Shown here: positions 9,137-17,640 of the stretch, in pieces
How positions within the stretch are numbered: the stretch's first letter is position 1
Layout: each line of letters starts with the position of its first letter
From: Labrys okinawensis
Lineage (GTDB): Bacteria; Pseudomonadota; Alphaproteobacteria; Rhizobiales; Labraceae
Reading direction: 5' to 3'
Assembly (NCBI RefSeq): GCF_002982075.1
Contig: NZ_PUEJ01000008.1
Span: 1-64,000, forward strand
DNA: 64,000 nt
Translations under genes and position numbers: made by a program
Notes under the pieces: generated by a model
What the model was told of the DNA's origin: nothing
The model's database searches: none
Seen by the model: the letters and a program-made list of their open reading frames with translations, nothing else

Positions 9137-10246
9137 TCAGCCGACCCGCGTCTTCGCCAGCATCGTTTCGTCCAGCGCGTAGCCCATGCCGGGCTGATCG
9201 CTCAGCGTGATCATGCCCTCACCATCCACCGCCAGGGGCTCGGCCATCATGAAGTCGCGGCGCGGCAGGCTCCATTCCGGCGGATCATAGGGGAATTCCA
9301 CGAAAGGCGCGTCGGCGAGGCCGGCGGTCAGGTGGCAGTTGGCGGCAACGCCCATGCCGTTGGTCCAGGTATGCGGCGTGAAGATGAGATTGTTCTCGGC
9401 CGCCATCGCCGCGACCCGGCGAAGGCCCGTGATGCCGCCGACCAGGGCGGCGTCGGGCTGCAGCACGTCCAGGCAGCCGTCGCGGATGAGGTCGCGGAAT
9501 TCGTAGAGCTCGCGCGTCATCTCGCCGCCGGCGATGCGGATGTCGACCATTTCGCGCAGGCGCCGCATGCCTTCCCGGTCGGAGCGGTGCAGCGGCTCCT
9601 CCATCCAGTAGACACCGAGCCGTTCGAGCTCGCGCGCGACGGGGATGGCATCCTTGAGCGTCCAGGGCGCATAGGCGTCCCAGGACATGCGCCAGCCCTG
9701 GTTGCAGTCGACCATCAGGTCGAGCCGGCTGCCGACACGGGCCCGCACCGCCTCCAGCGCCTTGATGTCGGCCCGCCAGTCGCCGCGATGAAAGCGGATC
9801 TTCAGCGCCTTGAAGCCTTGGCCCAGATAGGCCTCGGCCGCGTCGGCGAGTTCCTCGGGCTTGCGCAGCGTGCCGGAGGAGGCATAGGCGGCGACCTTGT
9901 TGGACAGGCCGCCGAGCAGCTTCCACACCGGCTGCCCGGTGATCTTGCCGGCAAGGTCCCACAGCGCCAGGTCCAACGGCCAGCAGCGGCCGTAATGGAA
10001 CTGGATGTTGGAGAGGATGCGGTAATGGCGCTCGATCGCCATCGGGTCCTGCCCGATGAAGAAGCGCTCATGGCCCTCGAAGCCCGTCATGGTGTCGCCC
10101 GAGCCATAGCCGGTGAGGCCCTCGTCGGTGGCGACCCTGACAATGGTGGCGTCGAAGGCGGTGCGGGGCTTGGAATCCCAGCTTGCATGGAAGGGCGGGT
10201 CGAGGGGCAGGCGATGATGGGTGATCTCGATGCCGGTGATTTTCAT
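9137..10246 (-). CDS. Mandelate racemase / muconate lactonizing enzyme family protein
   Basis: 369 residues, normal for the enolase superfamily. The N-terminal capping domain begins MKITGIEITHHRLPL. The barrel carries ALKIRFH (the KxK-type position reads K-x-R), LMVDCNQGW with the first metal Asp, YWMEEPL with the second metal Glu, IAGGEM with the third, VLQPDAALVGGITG, and FTPHTW with the His of the His-Asp dyad. This set fits the mandelate racemase subgroup, which abstracts an alpha proton from a carboxylate to racemise or dehydrate sugar acids. Next to an aldehyde dehydrogenase and an iron alcohol dehydrogenase, a role in sugar-acid catabolism is likely. Exact substrate unknown. The ATG at 10246 is used; an upstream extension runs into a repeat. 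Confidence 0.88.
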   Translation of the reverse strand: MKITGIEITHHRLPLDPPFHASWDSKPRTAFDATIVRVATDEGLTGYGSGDTMTGFEGHERFFIGQDPMAIERHYRILSNIQFHYGRCWPLDLALWDLAGKITGQPVWKLLGGLSNKVAAYASSGTLRKPEELADAAEAYLGQGFKALKIRFHRGDWRADIKALEAVRARVGSRLDLMVDCNQGWRMSWDAYAPWTLKDAIPVARELERLGVYWMEEPLHRSDREGMRRLREMVDIRIAGGEMTRELYEFRDLIRDGCLDVLQPDAALVGGITGLRRVAAMAAENNLIFTPHTWTNGMGVAANCHLTAGLADAPFVEFPYDPPEWSLPRRDFMMAEPLAVDGEGMITLSDQPGMGYALDETMLAKTRVG

Positions 10247-10255
10247 GAGGGTGTT

Positions 10256-10366
10256 TCCCGGGTGCGCGGACGTCTCGTCCGCTCTTGGAACCGTTGCGGG
10301 AGCCGGATGGGAGATGCGGACGTCGCGACATGCGAGCATGTCGCTGTGACGTCCGCGCACCCGGGA
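10256..10366. repeat. Double-hairpin repeat, family B copy 1
   Basis: Outer arms TCCCGGGTGCGCGGACGT and ACGTCCGCGCACCCGGGA are inverted. The left inner palindrome is GCGGACGTCTCGTCCGC, then CTCTTGGAA. The right arm carries an extra nested palindrome, GCGACATG with CATGTCGC. It fills the whole gap between two genes. Confidence 0.85.
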
Positions 10367-10367
10367 T

Positions 10368-11870
10368 TCAGGAATACGCCGTCCACACCGTCTTGAAGTC
10401 CGTGTACTTCTCGATGGCGTGGGGGGAGCGGTCGCGGCCGAAGCCGGATTGGCGGAAGCCGCCGAAGGGCGTGGCCAGCGAGGAGCGGTCGAAGCAGTTC
10501 ACCCACACGGTGCCGGCGCGGATGCCGCTGGTGAGGCGGTGTGCGGCGTTCATGTCCTTGGTCCACACCGCGGCGGCGAGACCGTAGATGGAATCATTGG
10601 CCATGCCCAGCGCCTCGCTCTCGTCGGTGAAGGCGGTGACCGCTACGACCGGCCCGAAGATTTCCTCGCGGGCGACGCGGTGCTCCGGCCGGACCCCGTC
10701 AAGGATGGTGGCCTCGACGTAATAGCCGCCGGTTTCCGCCATCACGCGGTTGCCGCCTCGGGCGACGACGGCGCCTTCCTGCCGACCGATGTCGATATAG
10801 GAGAGCACGCGCTCCATATGGTCCTTTTCGACCAGGGCGCCCATCTGGGCTGCGGGATCGAGCGGGTGGCCGAGGGGAATCTGCGTGGCCGCGACCTCGC
10901 CGATCCTGCGGACCAGTTCGTCCTTGATCGAGGCGTGGGCGATCACCCGCGAGCCGGCATGGCAGGTCTCGCCCTGATTGTAATAGATGCCCCAGGCGAT
11001 GCCCGAAGCGGCCGCGTCGAGATCGGCATCGGCGAGCACGACATGCGGGCTCTTGCCGCCGCATTCCAGCGCCACGCGCTTCATGTTGCTCTCGCCGGCA
11101 TAGCGCAGCATCAGCTTGCCAACCTCGGTGGAACCGGTGAAGGAGATCATGTCGACGTCGGGATGCAGCGCCAGCGGCTTGCCGGCCTTCTCGCCGAAGC
11201 CGGGCACCACGTTGAGCACGCCGTCGGGCAGGCCGGCCTGCCGGGCGAGTTCGCCGAGGCGCAGCGCCGAGAGCGGTGACTGCTCGGCCGGCTTCAGCAC
11301 CACCGAGTTGCCGGCCACCAGGGCCGGGCCGATCTTCCAGGCTGTGATGATCAGCGGGTAGTTCCAGGGCACGATGGCGCCGATCACCCCGAGCGGCTCG
11401 CGCCTGACGATGGCGAGGTCGTTAGGCCCGGTCGGCGCGACCTCGTCGAAGCTCTTGTCGGCGAACTCGGCATAATACTGGATGCAATCGGCGCAGAAGG
11501 GTACGTCGACGCTGAGCGAATTGGAAATGACCTTGCCGACGTCGAGGGTTTCGAGCAGGGCCAGATGCTCGAGATCGGCCCGGATCAGTTCGGCCAAGCG
11601 CAGGAGGATGCGCTTCTTCTCGGCCGGCGGCTTCAGGCGCCAGCGCCCATCCTCGAAAGCGGCCCGGGCGGCCTTTACCGCGGCCTCGATATCATCGGCG
11701 CCGCAATCGGCGACCTCGGCGATCATCCTTCCGTCGATCGGCGAGGCCTTGGCGAAGGTCTTGCCGGAGAGGGCGGGGACATAGCGGCCGTCGATGAAGG
11801 CGCGGCCTTCCGGCTCGATGGCCGCGGCCTTGGCTTCCCAGTCGGAGCGGGTGAGGGGGGTGGTGAGCAT
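10368..11870 (-). CDS. NAD-dependent aldehyde dehydrogenase (PuuC-like)
   Basis: 500 residues, full ALDH length. Visible landmarks are PWNYPLIITAWKIGPAL in the cofactor-binding fold, FTGSTEVGK, the general-base motif LECGGKSPHVV, the catalytic Cys in NQGETCHAGSR, and the C-terminal IFGPVVAV plus PFGGFRQSGFGRD. The closest pattern is the PuuC group (gamma-glutamyl-gamma-aminobutyraldehyde dehydrogenase), but that group acts on many aldehydes. The neighbours argue for oxidising an aldehyde produced by sugar-acid or polyol breakdown. It is followed on the same strand by the enolase-family gene. Confidence 0.92.
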   Translation of the reverse strand: MLTTPLTRSDWEAKAAAIEPEGRAFIDGRYVPALSGKTFAKASPIDGRMIAEVADCGADDIEAAVKAARAAFEDGRWRLKPPAEKKRILLRLAELIRADLEHLALLETLDVGKVISNSLSVDVPFCADCIQYYAEFADKSFDEVAPTGPNDLAIVRREPLGVIGAIVPWNYPLIITAWKIGPALVAGNSVVLKPAEQSPLSALRLGELARQAGLPDGVLNVVPGFGEKAGKPLALHPDVDMISFTGSTEVGKLMLRYAGESNMKRVALECGGKSPHVVLADADLDAAASGIAWGIYYNQGETCHAGSRVIAHASIKDELVRRIGEVAATQIPLGHPLDPAAQMGALVEKDHMERVLSYIDIGRQEGAVVARGGNRVMAETGGYYVEATILDGVRPEHRVAREEIFGPVVAVTAFTDESEALGMANDSIYGLAAAVWTKDMNAAHRLTSGIRAGTVWVNCFDRSSLATPFGGFRQSGFGRDRSPHAIEKYTDFKTVWTAYS

Positions 11871-11880
11871 GGGATATTCC

Positions 11881-11960
11881 TGGGACCGCCGGCTTTCAGC
11901 CGGCTCTTGGAAACGAAGAGCGTGGGGAAAGGAAGAGCCGGCAAGATGCCGGCGATCCCA
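11881..11960. repeat. Double-hairpin repeat, family B copy 2
   Basis: Left palindrome GCCGGCTTTCAGCCGGC, then CTCTTGGAAACG, a short spacer, GGAAGAG, and right palindrome GCCGGCAAGATGCCGGC. Outer arms TGGGACC and GATCCCA pair. Same plan as copy 1 but a different arm sequence. It ends three bases before the next gene's stop codon. Confidence 0.85.
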
Positions 11961-11963
11961 GAA

Positions 11964-13124
11964 CTAAACCTGCGTCAGCACGCGTTCGGCGAAGCGGATG
12001 AGGTCGGCCTCCTCGATCGTGCGGCGGTTGGAGGCGCGCATCGCGGCATTCTCGGGCCGGGCCATCTGCTCGGCGAGCCGCGTGGCGCTGATGCCCTCGA
12101 ACTCGTCGGCGAGCGAGACCTTGATGCCGATGGCGCGCACCAGTTTCTCGAAGGCGGTCGGCAGGTCCGCGGCCGATGTCAGCCCCATCGCCCGCGCGGC
12201 GGCGGCGAAGCGCCCGTCATCGCCCGCGATGTTCCAGTCGAGCGTGGCGATCATGCCGAGCGCCACCGAGCGGCCGTGCTGCACGGGGCGGAGGGAACCC
12301 AGCGCATGGCCGATATTGTGGGCGACGGCGGTGCCGCAATTGTCGATGGCGATGCCCGCCAGCGCCGCGGCGCGCTGCAGTCCCTCGCGGGCGGCGAGGT
12401 CGCTGCCCTTGCCGACGGCATCGGGCAGGTTGGCGACGGCGAGGCGGATCGCTTCATGCGCATAGACATTGTTGGCCGGCGTGGCGTTGCCGTTGGTGGT
12501 GGCCTCCAGCGCGTGGACGAGGGCGTCGATGCCGGTCCAGGCCGTCAGCACCGGCGGCAAAGAGAGCGTGGTTTCCGGATCGAGGATCACCTCGTCCGGC
12601 TTGAGTTCCTCGCCCCAGAGCCAGACCTTGGCTTTGTCCGAGCGGGTGAGAATGGCGGTGCGGGTGCATTCCGAGCCGGTGCCGGAGGTGGTGGGAATGA
12701 CCAGCGAGACCAGACGCTTGCGCGGGAAGGGGCGCTTGCACAATTCATAGTCCTCGGCCGAGCGCCGCGCCGTCGCGGCCGTGGTCGCGACGGCGGCCAC
12801 CACCTTGCCGAGATCGAGGGCGGAGCCGCCGCCCAGCGACACAACCGCCTTGGCCTTGGTGCGCCGCGCCTGGGCGGCCGCGGCATCGGCCGAGGCGATG
12901 GTGGGATCGCCGCCGAAATCGGAGAAGACGGAGACGCCGAGCCCGGCCTTGCGTAGCGAGGCCTCGACGTCATCGATCAGGCCCGTCGCCTTCAGCCCGG
13001 GATCGGCGACCAGCAGCACCTGCGCGCCCGCGCCGAGCCGGGCGGCCGTAAGCTCGCCGGCGAGTTCCCGGGCCCCCGGCCCTCCGGTGATGCGTGGCAG
13101 ATGAGAGAGCTGGTAGCGGGACAT
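11964..13124 (-). CDS. Iron-containing alcohol dehydrogenase (group III)
   Basis: 386 residues. GGGSALDLGK is the pyrophosphate-binding motif for NAD(P), PTTSGTGSE precedes the metal site, and the metal ligands are visible as the Asp and His of TGIDALVHALE, the His of NIGHALG and the His of QHGRSVALG. The family reduces aldehydes or oxidises alcohols with Fe2+ or Zn2+. It sits upstream of the aldehyde dehydrogenase on the same strand, separated only by a family B repeat, so an alcohol-to-aldehyde-to-acid route is plausible. Confidence 0.92.
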   Translation of the reverse strand: MSRYQLSHLPRITGGPGARELAGELTAARLGAGAQVLLVADPGLKATGLIDDVEASLRKAGLGVSVFSDFGGDPTIASADAAAAQARRTKAKAVVSLGGGSALDLGKVVAAVATTAATARRSAEDYELCKRPFPRKRLVSLVIPTTSGTGSECTRTAILTRSDKAKVWLWGEELKPDEVILDPETTLSLPPVLTAWTGIDALVHALEATTNGNATPANNVYAHEAIRLAVANLPDAVGKGSDLAAREGLQRAAALAGIAIDNCGTAVAHNIGHALGSLRPVQHGRSVALGMIATLDWNIAGDDGRFAAAARAMGLTSAADLPTAFEKLVRAIGIKVSLADEFEGISATRLAEQMARPENAAMRASNRRTIEEADLIRFAERVLTQV

Positions 13125-13136
13125 GGATTGTCTTTC

Positions 13137-13201
13137 GGTGGGTCGATCTCCAGATCGACCCTGATGGGCGAGGTACGGGCCGATCTGGAGATCGGCCCAC
13201 C
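13137..13201. repeat. Double-hairpin repeat, family B copy 3 (short form)
   Basis: Left palindrome GGTCGATCTCCAGATCGACC and right palindrome GGCCGATCTGGAGATCGGCC, with outer GGTGGG and CCCACC paired. The CTCTTGGAA core is missing, so this is a compact variant of the family. Confidence 0.75.
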
Positions 13202-13338
13202 AACACTACCTCTGCCCTCGGTGCGCCGTGTGCGCCTTTATTCGATGGCCCGATCCAAAAAAACGATAGCGCCGTTTCGCCGTGGCGGCGGGTCCGGGTG
13301 CGCGCTAGGCTCTCTTCGAATTCGTGAATCGAAGAGTG

Positions 13339-13476
13339 CTGTCATCCCCGGCGAGGCCGCAGGCCTCGGGTATCCTCACAAGCTTTGCTTGTGAGCGGGA
13401 TCCAGGAGCCCAAAATGCCTCGTGGCCCCTGGATCCCCTTCCCCTCGCCCATAAAGGGCTCGGCCGGAGATGACAG
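13339..13476. repeat. Dispersed palindromic repeat, family A copy 2
   Basis: Begins CTGTCATCCCCGGC and ends GGCCGGAGATGACAG. The same CTCACAAGC / GCTTGTGAG hairpin as copy 1 is inside, followed by ATCCAGG and CCTGGATCCCC. It lies just upstream of the MttB-like gene and could overlap its leader. Confidence 0.85.
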
Positions 13477-13509
13477 GCCCGTGCTCTTCGGACAGGGGAA
13501 CGGCCTGCC

Positions 13510-15075
13510 ATGCAAAGCCCGATGGAACTTTCGCTCGAAACCTCGGAGCGGCCGCGCCGCCGCGGCCGGGAGGAGCGCCAGCGTGCCGGCGGCGCTGCCC
13601 CGGCCTCGAGGCCCCAGCCCCGGCGCCCGTTTCCGGCCGTCAATGCCGTTTCGGCCGACCAGCTCGAGGCCATCCATCTCGCCTCGCTGCAGATCCTGGA
13701 GGAGATCGGCCTCGACGTGCTGCATGCGGAGGCCAAAGCCATCCTGAAGGCTGAGGGCGCCGAGGTCGACCCCGGTTCCGACAGGGTGCGTTTTCCCCGC
13801 GGCCTGGTGGAGGCCAAGATCGGCCTCGCGCCGCAGAGTTTCACCCTGCATGCGCGCAATCCCGCGCGTAGCGTCGTGCTCGGTGGCGATCATCTCGCCT
13901 TCTGCTCCGTGGCGAGTGCGCCCAATGTCGCCGATCGCGAAGGCGGCCGCCGGCCCGGCAACCGCCAGGACTACCAGAACCTCATCCGGCTCGGGCATAC
14001 GCTCGACAGCATCCATCTGTGGGGCGGCTATCCGGTCGAGCCGGCCGATATCCATGCCTCCGTGCGCCATCTCGACGCGCTCTGGGACATGCTGACCCTG
14101 TCGGACAAGCCCATCCACGCCTATTCACTCGGCCGCGAGCGCAATCTCGATGCCATCGAGATGGCGCGCATCGCCCGCGGAATCGACCAGGAAACGCTGG
14201 AGCGCGAACCCTCGCTCTTCACCATCATCAATTCCTCCTCGCCGCTGCGGCTGGATACGCCGATGATGGAGGGCGTGATCCAGATGGCGCGCCGCAACCA
14301 GGTCACCGTGCTCACCCCCTTCACCCTGGCGGGCGCCATGGCGCCGGTGACGATTGCCGGCGCCGTGGCCCAGCAGAATGCCGAGGCGCTCGCCGGGCTG
14401 GTGCTGGCCCAGTCCGTGCGACCGGGCTCGCCCTTCGCCTATGGCGGCTTCACTTCCAATGTCGACATGAAGACCGGCGCGCCGGCCTTCGGCACGCCCG
14501 AGCAGATGAAGGCGGCGCTGGTCGGCGGCCAGCTCGCCCGCCGCTACAGCCTGCCCTACCGCTCCTCCAACACCTGCGCTGCCAACACCATCGACGTGCA
14601 GGCTGCCTATGAGAGCGTGTTCTCGCTGTGGGGCGCGGTGATGGGCGGCGTCAACCTGCTGATGCATGGCGCCGGCTGGATGGAAGGCGGGCTGCATGCG
14701 AGCTTCGAGAAGATGGTGATCGATGCCGACCTGCTCGACATGATCACCCACTTCCTGATGCCCTTCCAGGTCAATGACGACGAACTGGCGTTGGAAGCGG
14801 TGCGCGAGGTCGGGCCCGGCGGGCATTTCTTCGGCTGCGCCCATACCCAGGCCCGCTACCGCAACGCCTTCTTCGCCCCAATGATCTCCGACTGGCGCAA
14901 TTACGAGACTTGGCAGGAGGCAGGCTCGCCCACCGGCTATGATCGCGCCAACCGGCTCTACAAGGAGCGCCTTGCCGCCTATGAGGAGCCGCCGATGGAT
15001 CCGGCCATCCGCGAGGAACTCGCCGCCTTCGTGGCCAAGCGCAAGGAAGAGGGCGGCGCGCCCACGGATTTTTGA
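13510..15075 (+). CDS. Trimethylamine methyltransferase (MttB) family protein
   Basis: 521 residues. After a short Arg-rich, low-complexity head (about residues 12-40), the MttB-family TIM barrel runs to the end, with LEEIGLDVLHAEAKAIL, TLSDKPIHAYSLGR, TIINSSSPLRLDTPMMEG and GAGWMEGGLHASFEKMVID. The frame has no internal stop, so this is the non-pyrrolysine branch, whose known members demethylate quaternary amines such as glycine betaine or proline betaine onto a corrinoid protein. No corrinoid protein gene is nearby. The flavoprotein downstream would oxidise the resulting dimethylglycine-type product. Family is sure, substrate inferred. Confidence 0.88.
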   Translation: MQSPMELSLETSERPRRRGREERQRAGGAAPASRPQPRRPFPAVNAVSADQLEAIHLASLQILEEIGLDVLHAEAKAILKAEGAEVDPGSDRVRFPRGLVEAKIGLAPQSFTLHARNPARSVVLGGDHLAFCSVASAPNVADREGGRRPGNRQDYQNLIRLGHTLDSIHLWGGYPVEPADIHASVRHLDALWDMLTLSDKPIHAYSLGRERNLDAIEMARIARGIDQETLEREPSLFTIINSSSPLRLDTPMMEGVIQMARRNQVTVLTPFTLAGAMAPVTIAGAVAQQNAEALAGLVLAQSVRPGSPFAYGGFTSNVDMKTGAPAFGTPEQMKAALVGGQLARRYSLPYRSSNTCAANTIDVQAAYESVFSLWGAVMGGVNLLMHGAGWMEGGLHASFEKMVIDADLLDMITHFLMPFQVNDDELALEAVREVGPGGHFFGCAHTQARYRNAFFAPMISDWRNYETWQEAGSPTGYDRANRLYKERLAAYEEPPMDPAIREELAAFVAKRKEEGGAPTDF

Positions 15076-15078
15076 AGT

Positions 15079-15164
15079 TTGGGGGAGCGGGTCTTCAGAC
15101 CCGGCTCTCCTATCCTGCTTCCGCGACGTTTCAAGAATGCCGGGTCTGAAGACCCGCCCCCCAA
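15079..15164. repeat. Double-hairpin repeat, family B copy 4
   Basis: Left palindrome CGGGTCTTCAGACCCG and right palindrome CGGGTCTGAAGACCCG, with outer TTGGGGG and CCCCCCAA paired. The centre (TTTCAAGAATG) is a diverged core. It begins four bases after the MttB stop and sits inside the apparent operon with the next gene. Confidence 0.85.
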
Positions 15165-15182
15165 TAGCTCATAGGACTCGCC

Positions 15183-17609
15183 ATGAAATCCCACACCCGT
15201 GTCCTCGTCATCGGCGGTGGCGTCGTCGGTTGCTCGGTGCTCTACCATCTCGCCAAGGCTGGCTGGACGGATATCACCCTGATCGAGCGTGCGGAGCTGA
15301 CGGCGGGCTCGACCTGGCACGCGGCGGGCGGTTTCCATACGCTCAACGGCGATCCCAACGTCGCCAAGCTGCAGCAATATACGGTGGAGCTCTACCGTGA
15401 GATCGAGGCGCTCTCCGGCCAGTCCTGCGGCCTGCACCTCACCGGCGGCGTCATGTTGGCCGGCACTAAGGAGCGCATGGACTGGCTGAAGATGGCACAT
15501 GCCAAGGGCCGGTATCTCGGCATGCATACCGAGATCATCTCGGCCGCCGAAGCCAAGAAGCTGATGCCTCTGATCGACGAGAAGCAGTTCGCCGGCGCGA
15601 TGTATGATCCGCTGGAGGGGCATCTCGACCCCTATGGCACCACCCATGCCTATGCGAAATCGGCCAAGATCCTCGGCGCCGAGATCGTGCTGCGTAACCG
15701 CGTCGTCGACATGGCCCAGCGCGAGGACGGCAGCTGGGACGTCATCACCGAGCACGGCAGCATCCAGGCCGAGCATGTGGTGAACTGCGGCGGCCTCTGG
15801 GCGCGCGAATGCGGCCGCATGGTCGGCCTGGAACTGCCCGTGCTCGCCATGGAGCACATGTATTTCCTCACCGAGGACATGCCGGAGGTCGCCGAGATCA
15901 ACGCCGCCACCGGCAAGGAGGTGATCACCGCGCTCGATTTCGAGGGCGAGATCTATATGCGCCAGGAGCGCGGCGGCATGCTGCTCGGCACCTATGAGCA
16001 GGCCTGCAAGCCCTGGTCGGAGAAGGAGACCCCCTGGGATTTCGGCCAGAACCTGCTCGAACCCGATCTCGACCGCATCGCCCCGTCGCTGGAAGTCGGC
16101 TTCCGGCATTTCCCGGCCTTCGAGAATGCCGGCATCCGCCGCGTCATCAACGGCCCCTTCACCTTCGCGCCCGACGGCAACCCGCTGGTCGGCCCGATCA
16201 GGGGCCTGCGCAACTACTGGGTGGCCTGCGGCGTGATGGCGGGCTTCTCCCAGGGCGGCGGCGTTGGCCTCGCGCTGTCCAACTGGATGGTGCATGGCGA
16301 TCCCGGCTTCGACGTCTGGGGCATGGACGTCGCCCGCTATGGCGACTGGACCACGCTCTCCCACACCAACGCCAAGGTGCGCGAGAACTATGCCCGCCGC
16401 TTCCGCATCCGCTTCCCCAATGAGGAACTGCCCGCAGCCCGCCCCTTCCGCACCACGCCCGTCTATGACCGGCTGGAGAGCCACAACGCCGTTTTCGGCG
16501 ACATGAACGGTCTGGAGCACGCCCTCTGGTTCGCGCCCTCCAGGGCCGAGGCCAGGGACGAGTTCTCCTTCCGGCGCTCCAACGATTTCCCGCATGTCGC
16601 CGCCGAGAGCGCCGCGGTGCGCGAGGGCGTCGGCCTCCTGGAGATCTCGAATTTCGCCAAATACGAGATCTCCGGCAAGGGCGCGGAGGCCTGGCTCGAC
16701 ACCATCCTGCCCAACCGCCTGCCCGCCAGGGGACGCATGGTCTTGACGCCCATGCTGAACGAGAACGGCATGCTGATCGGCGACTTCACCCTGGCGCGCG
16801 AGGCGGATGACCGCTTCATGATCTTCGGCTCCGGGCTGGCCGAGCAATATCACATGCGCTGGTTCCAGGCGCATCTGCCCGAGGCCGGCGTCACTCTGCG
16901 CGCCCACGGCCTCGACCTCGTCGGCCTGCAGATCGCCGGCCCGAAGTCGCGCGAACTGCTCGCCCGGCTCGTCGACGCCGACCTGACGAAGGAAGCCTTC
17001 CCTTTCATGGCGGTGGGGCGCTTCAATGTCGGCATCCTTCCCGCCTTGATCGGGCGCGTCACCTATACGGGCGACCTCGGCTACGAGATCTGGGTCAAGC
17101 CCGAGCACCAGCGTGCTTTGTTCGACCTTCTGATGCAGGAAGGAGCCGGCCTCGGCATCCGGCTGTTCGGGGGCCGGGCCCTCAACTCGCTGCGGCTGGA
17201 AAAGAGCTTCGGCTCCTGGTCGCGCGAATACCGCCCGATCTATACGCCCTGGGAAGCCGGGCTGGAGCGCTTCGTCTCGACCCAGAAGAGCGATTTTATC
17301 GGACGCGATGCATTGCTGCGCGCCCGGGACGAGGGCCCCAGGCGGCGCCTCGCCACCTTCGTGGTCGACGCCCTCGACGCCGACGTCATCGGCGACGAGC
17401 CGATTTGGCTCGATGGCAAGGTGGTGGGCTGGGTCACCTCCGGCGGCTACGCCCACCATGCCAAGGCCTCGGTGGCGCTCGGCTATGTAGAGGCCGCCGC
17501 CTTCGACGCCTCGGCCCCCTACGAGGTCGAGATCATCGGCGACCGCCGCCCCGCCAGGGTAGCGCCCGAACCGCTGTTCGACCCCAAGGGGCTGAGGATG
17601 CGGGGGTAG
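15183..17609 (+). CDS. FAD-dependent dimethylglycine/sarcosine dehydrogenase-like protein with GcvT domains
   Basis: 808 residues, matching the family length. Residues 6-30 hold the FAD dinucleotide fold (VLVIGGGVVGCSVLYHLAKAG), then GSTWHAAGGF with the conserved His near the flavin. The DAO oxidase domain runs to about 370, a linker domain to about 430, and two folate-binding GcvT domains complete the protein (FRRSNDFPHVAAES near 460 and RALNSLRLEKSFGSWSREY near 665). Such enzymes oxidise N-methyl groups and pass the one-carbon unit to tetrahydrofolate. With the MttB-like gene upstream, betaine or methylamine catabolism is the likely role. Confidence 0.92.
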   Translation: MKSHTRVLVIGGGVVGCSVLYHLAKAGWTDITLIERAELTAGSTWHAAGGFHTLNGDPNVAKLQQYTVELYREIEALSGQSCGLHLTGGVMLAGTKERMDWLKMAHAKGRYLGMHTEIISAAEAKKLMPLIDEKQFAGAMYDPLEGHLDPYGTTHAYAKSAKILGAEIVLRNRVVDMAQREDGSWDVITEHGSIQAEHVVNCGGLWARECGRMVGLELPVLAMEHMYFLTEDMPEVAEINAATGKEVITALDFEGEIYMRQERGGMLLGTYEQACKPWSEKETPWDFGQNLLEPDLDRIAPSLEVGFRHFPAFENAGIRRVINGPFTFAPDGNPLVGPIRGLRNYWVACGVMAGFSQGGGVGLALSNWMVHGDPGFDVWGMDVARYGDWTTLSHTNAKVRENYARRFRIRFPNEELPAARPFRTTPVYDRLESHNAVFGDMNGLEHALWFAPSRAEARDEFSFRRSNDFPHVAAESAAVREGVGLLEISNFAKYEISGKGAEAWLDTILPNRLPARGRMVLTPMLNENGMLIGDFTLAREADDRFMIFGSGLAEQYHMRWFQAHLPEAGVTLRAHGLDLVGLQIAGPKSRELLARLVDADLTKEAFPFMAVGRFNVGILPALIGRVTYTGDLGYEIWVKPEHQRALFDLLMQEGAGLGIRLFGGRALNSLRLEKSFGSWSREYRPIYTPWEAGLERFVSTQKSDFIGRDALLRARDEGPRRRLATFVVDALDADVIGDEPIWLDGKVVGWVTSGGYAHHAKASVALGYVEAAAFDASAPYEVEIIGDRRPARVAPEPLFDPKGLRMRG

Positions 17610-17640
17610 GAAAATCCCGGCAACTGTAGTTGAGCGAGTG

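Noticed and set aside
11565..12956. A 463-codon plus-strand frame
   Set aside because: Antisense to the aldehyde and alcohol dehydrogenase genes; Arg/Gly-rich and without motifs.
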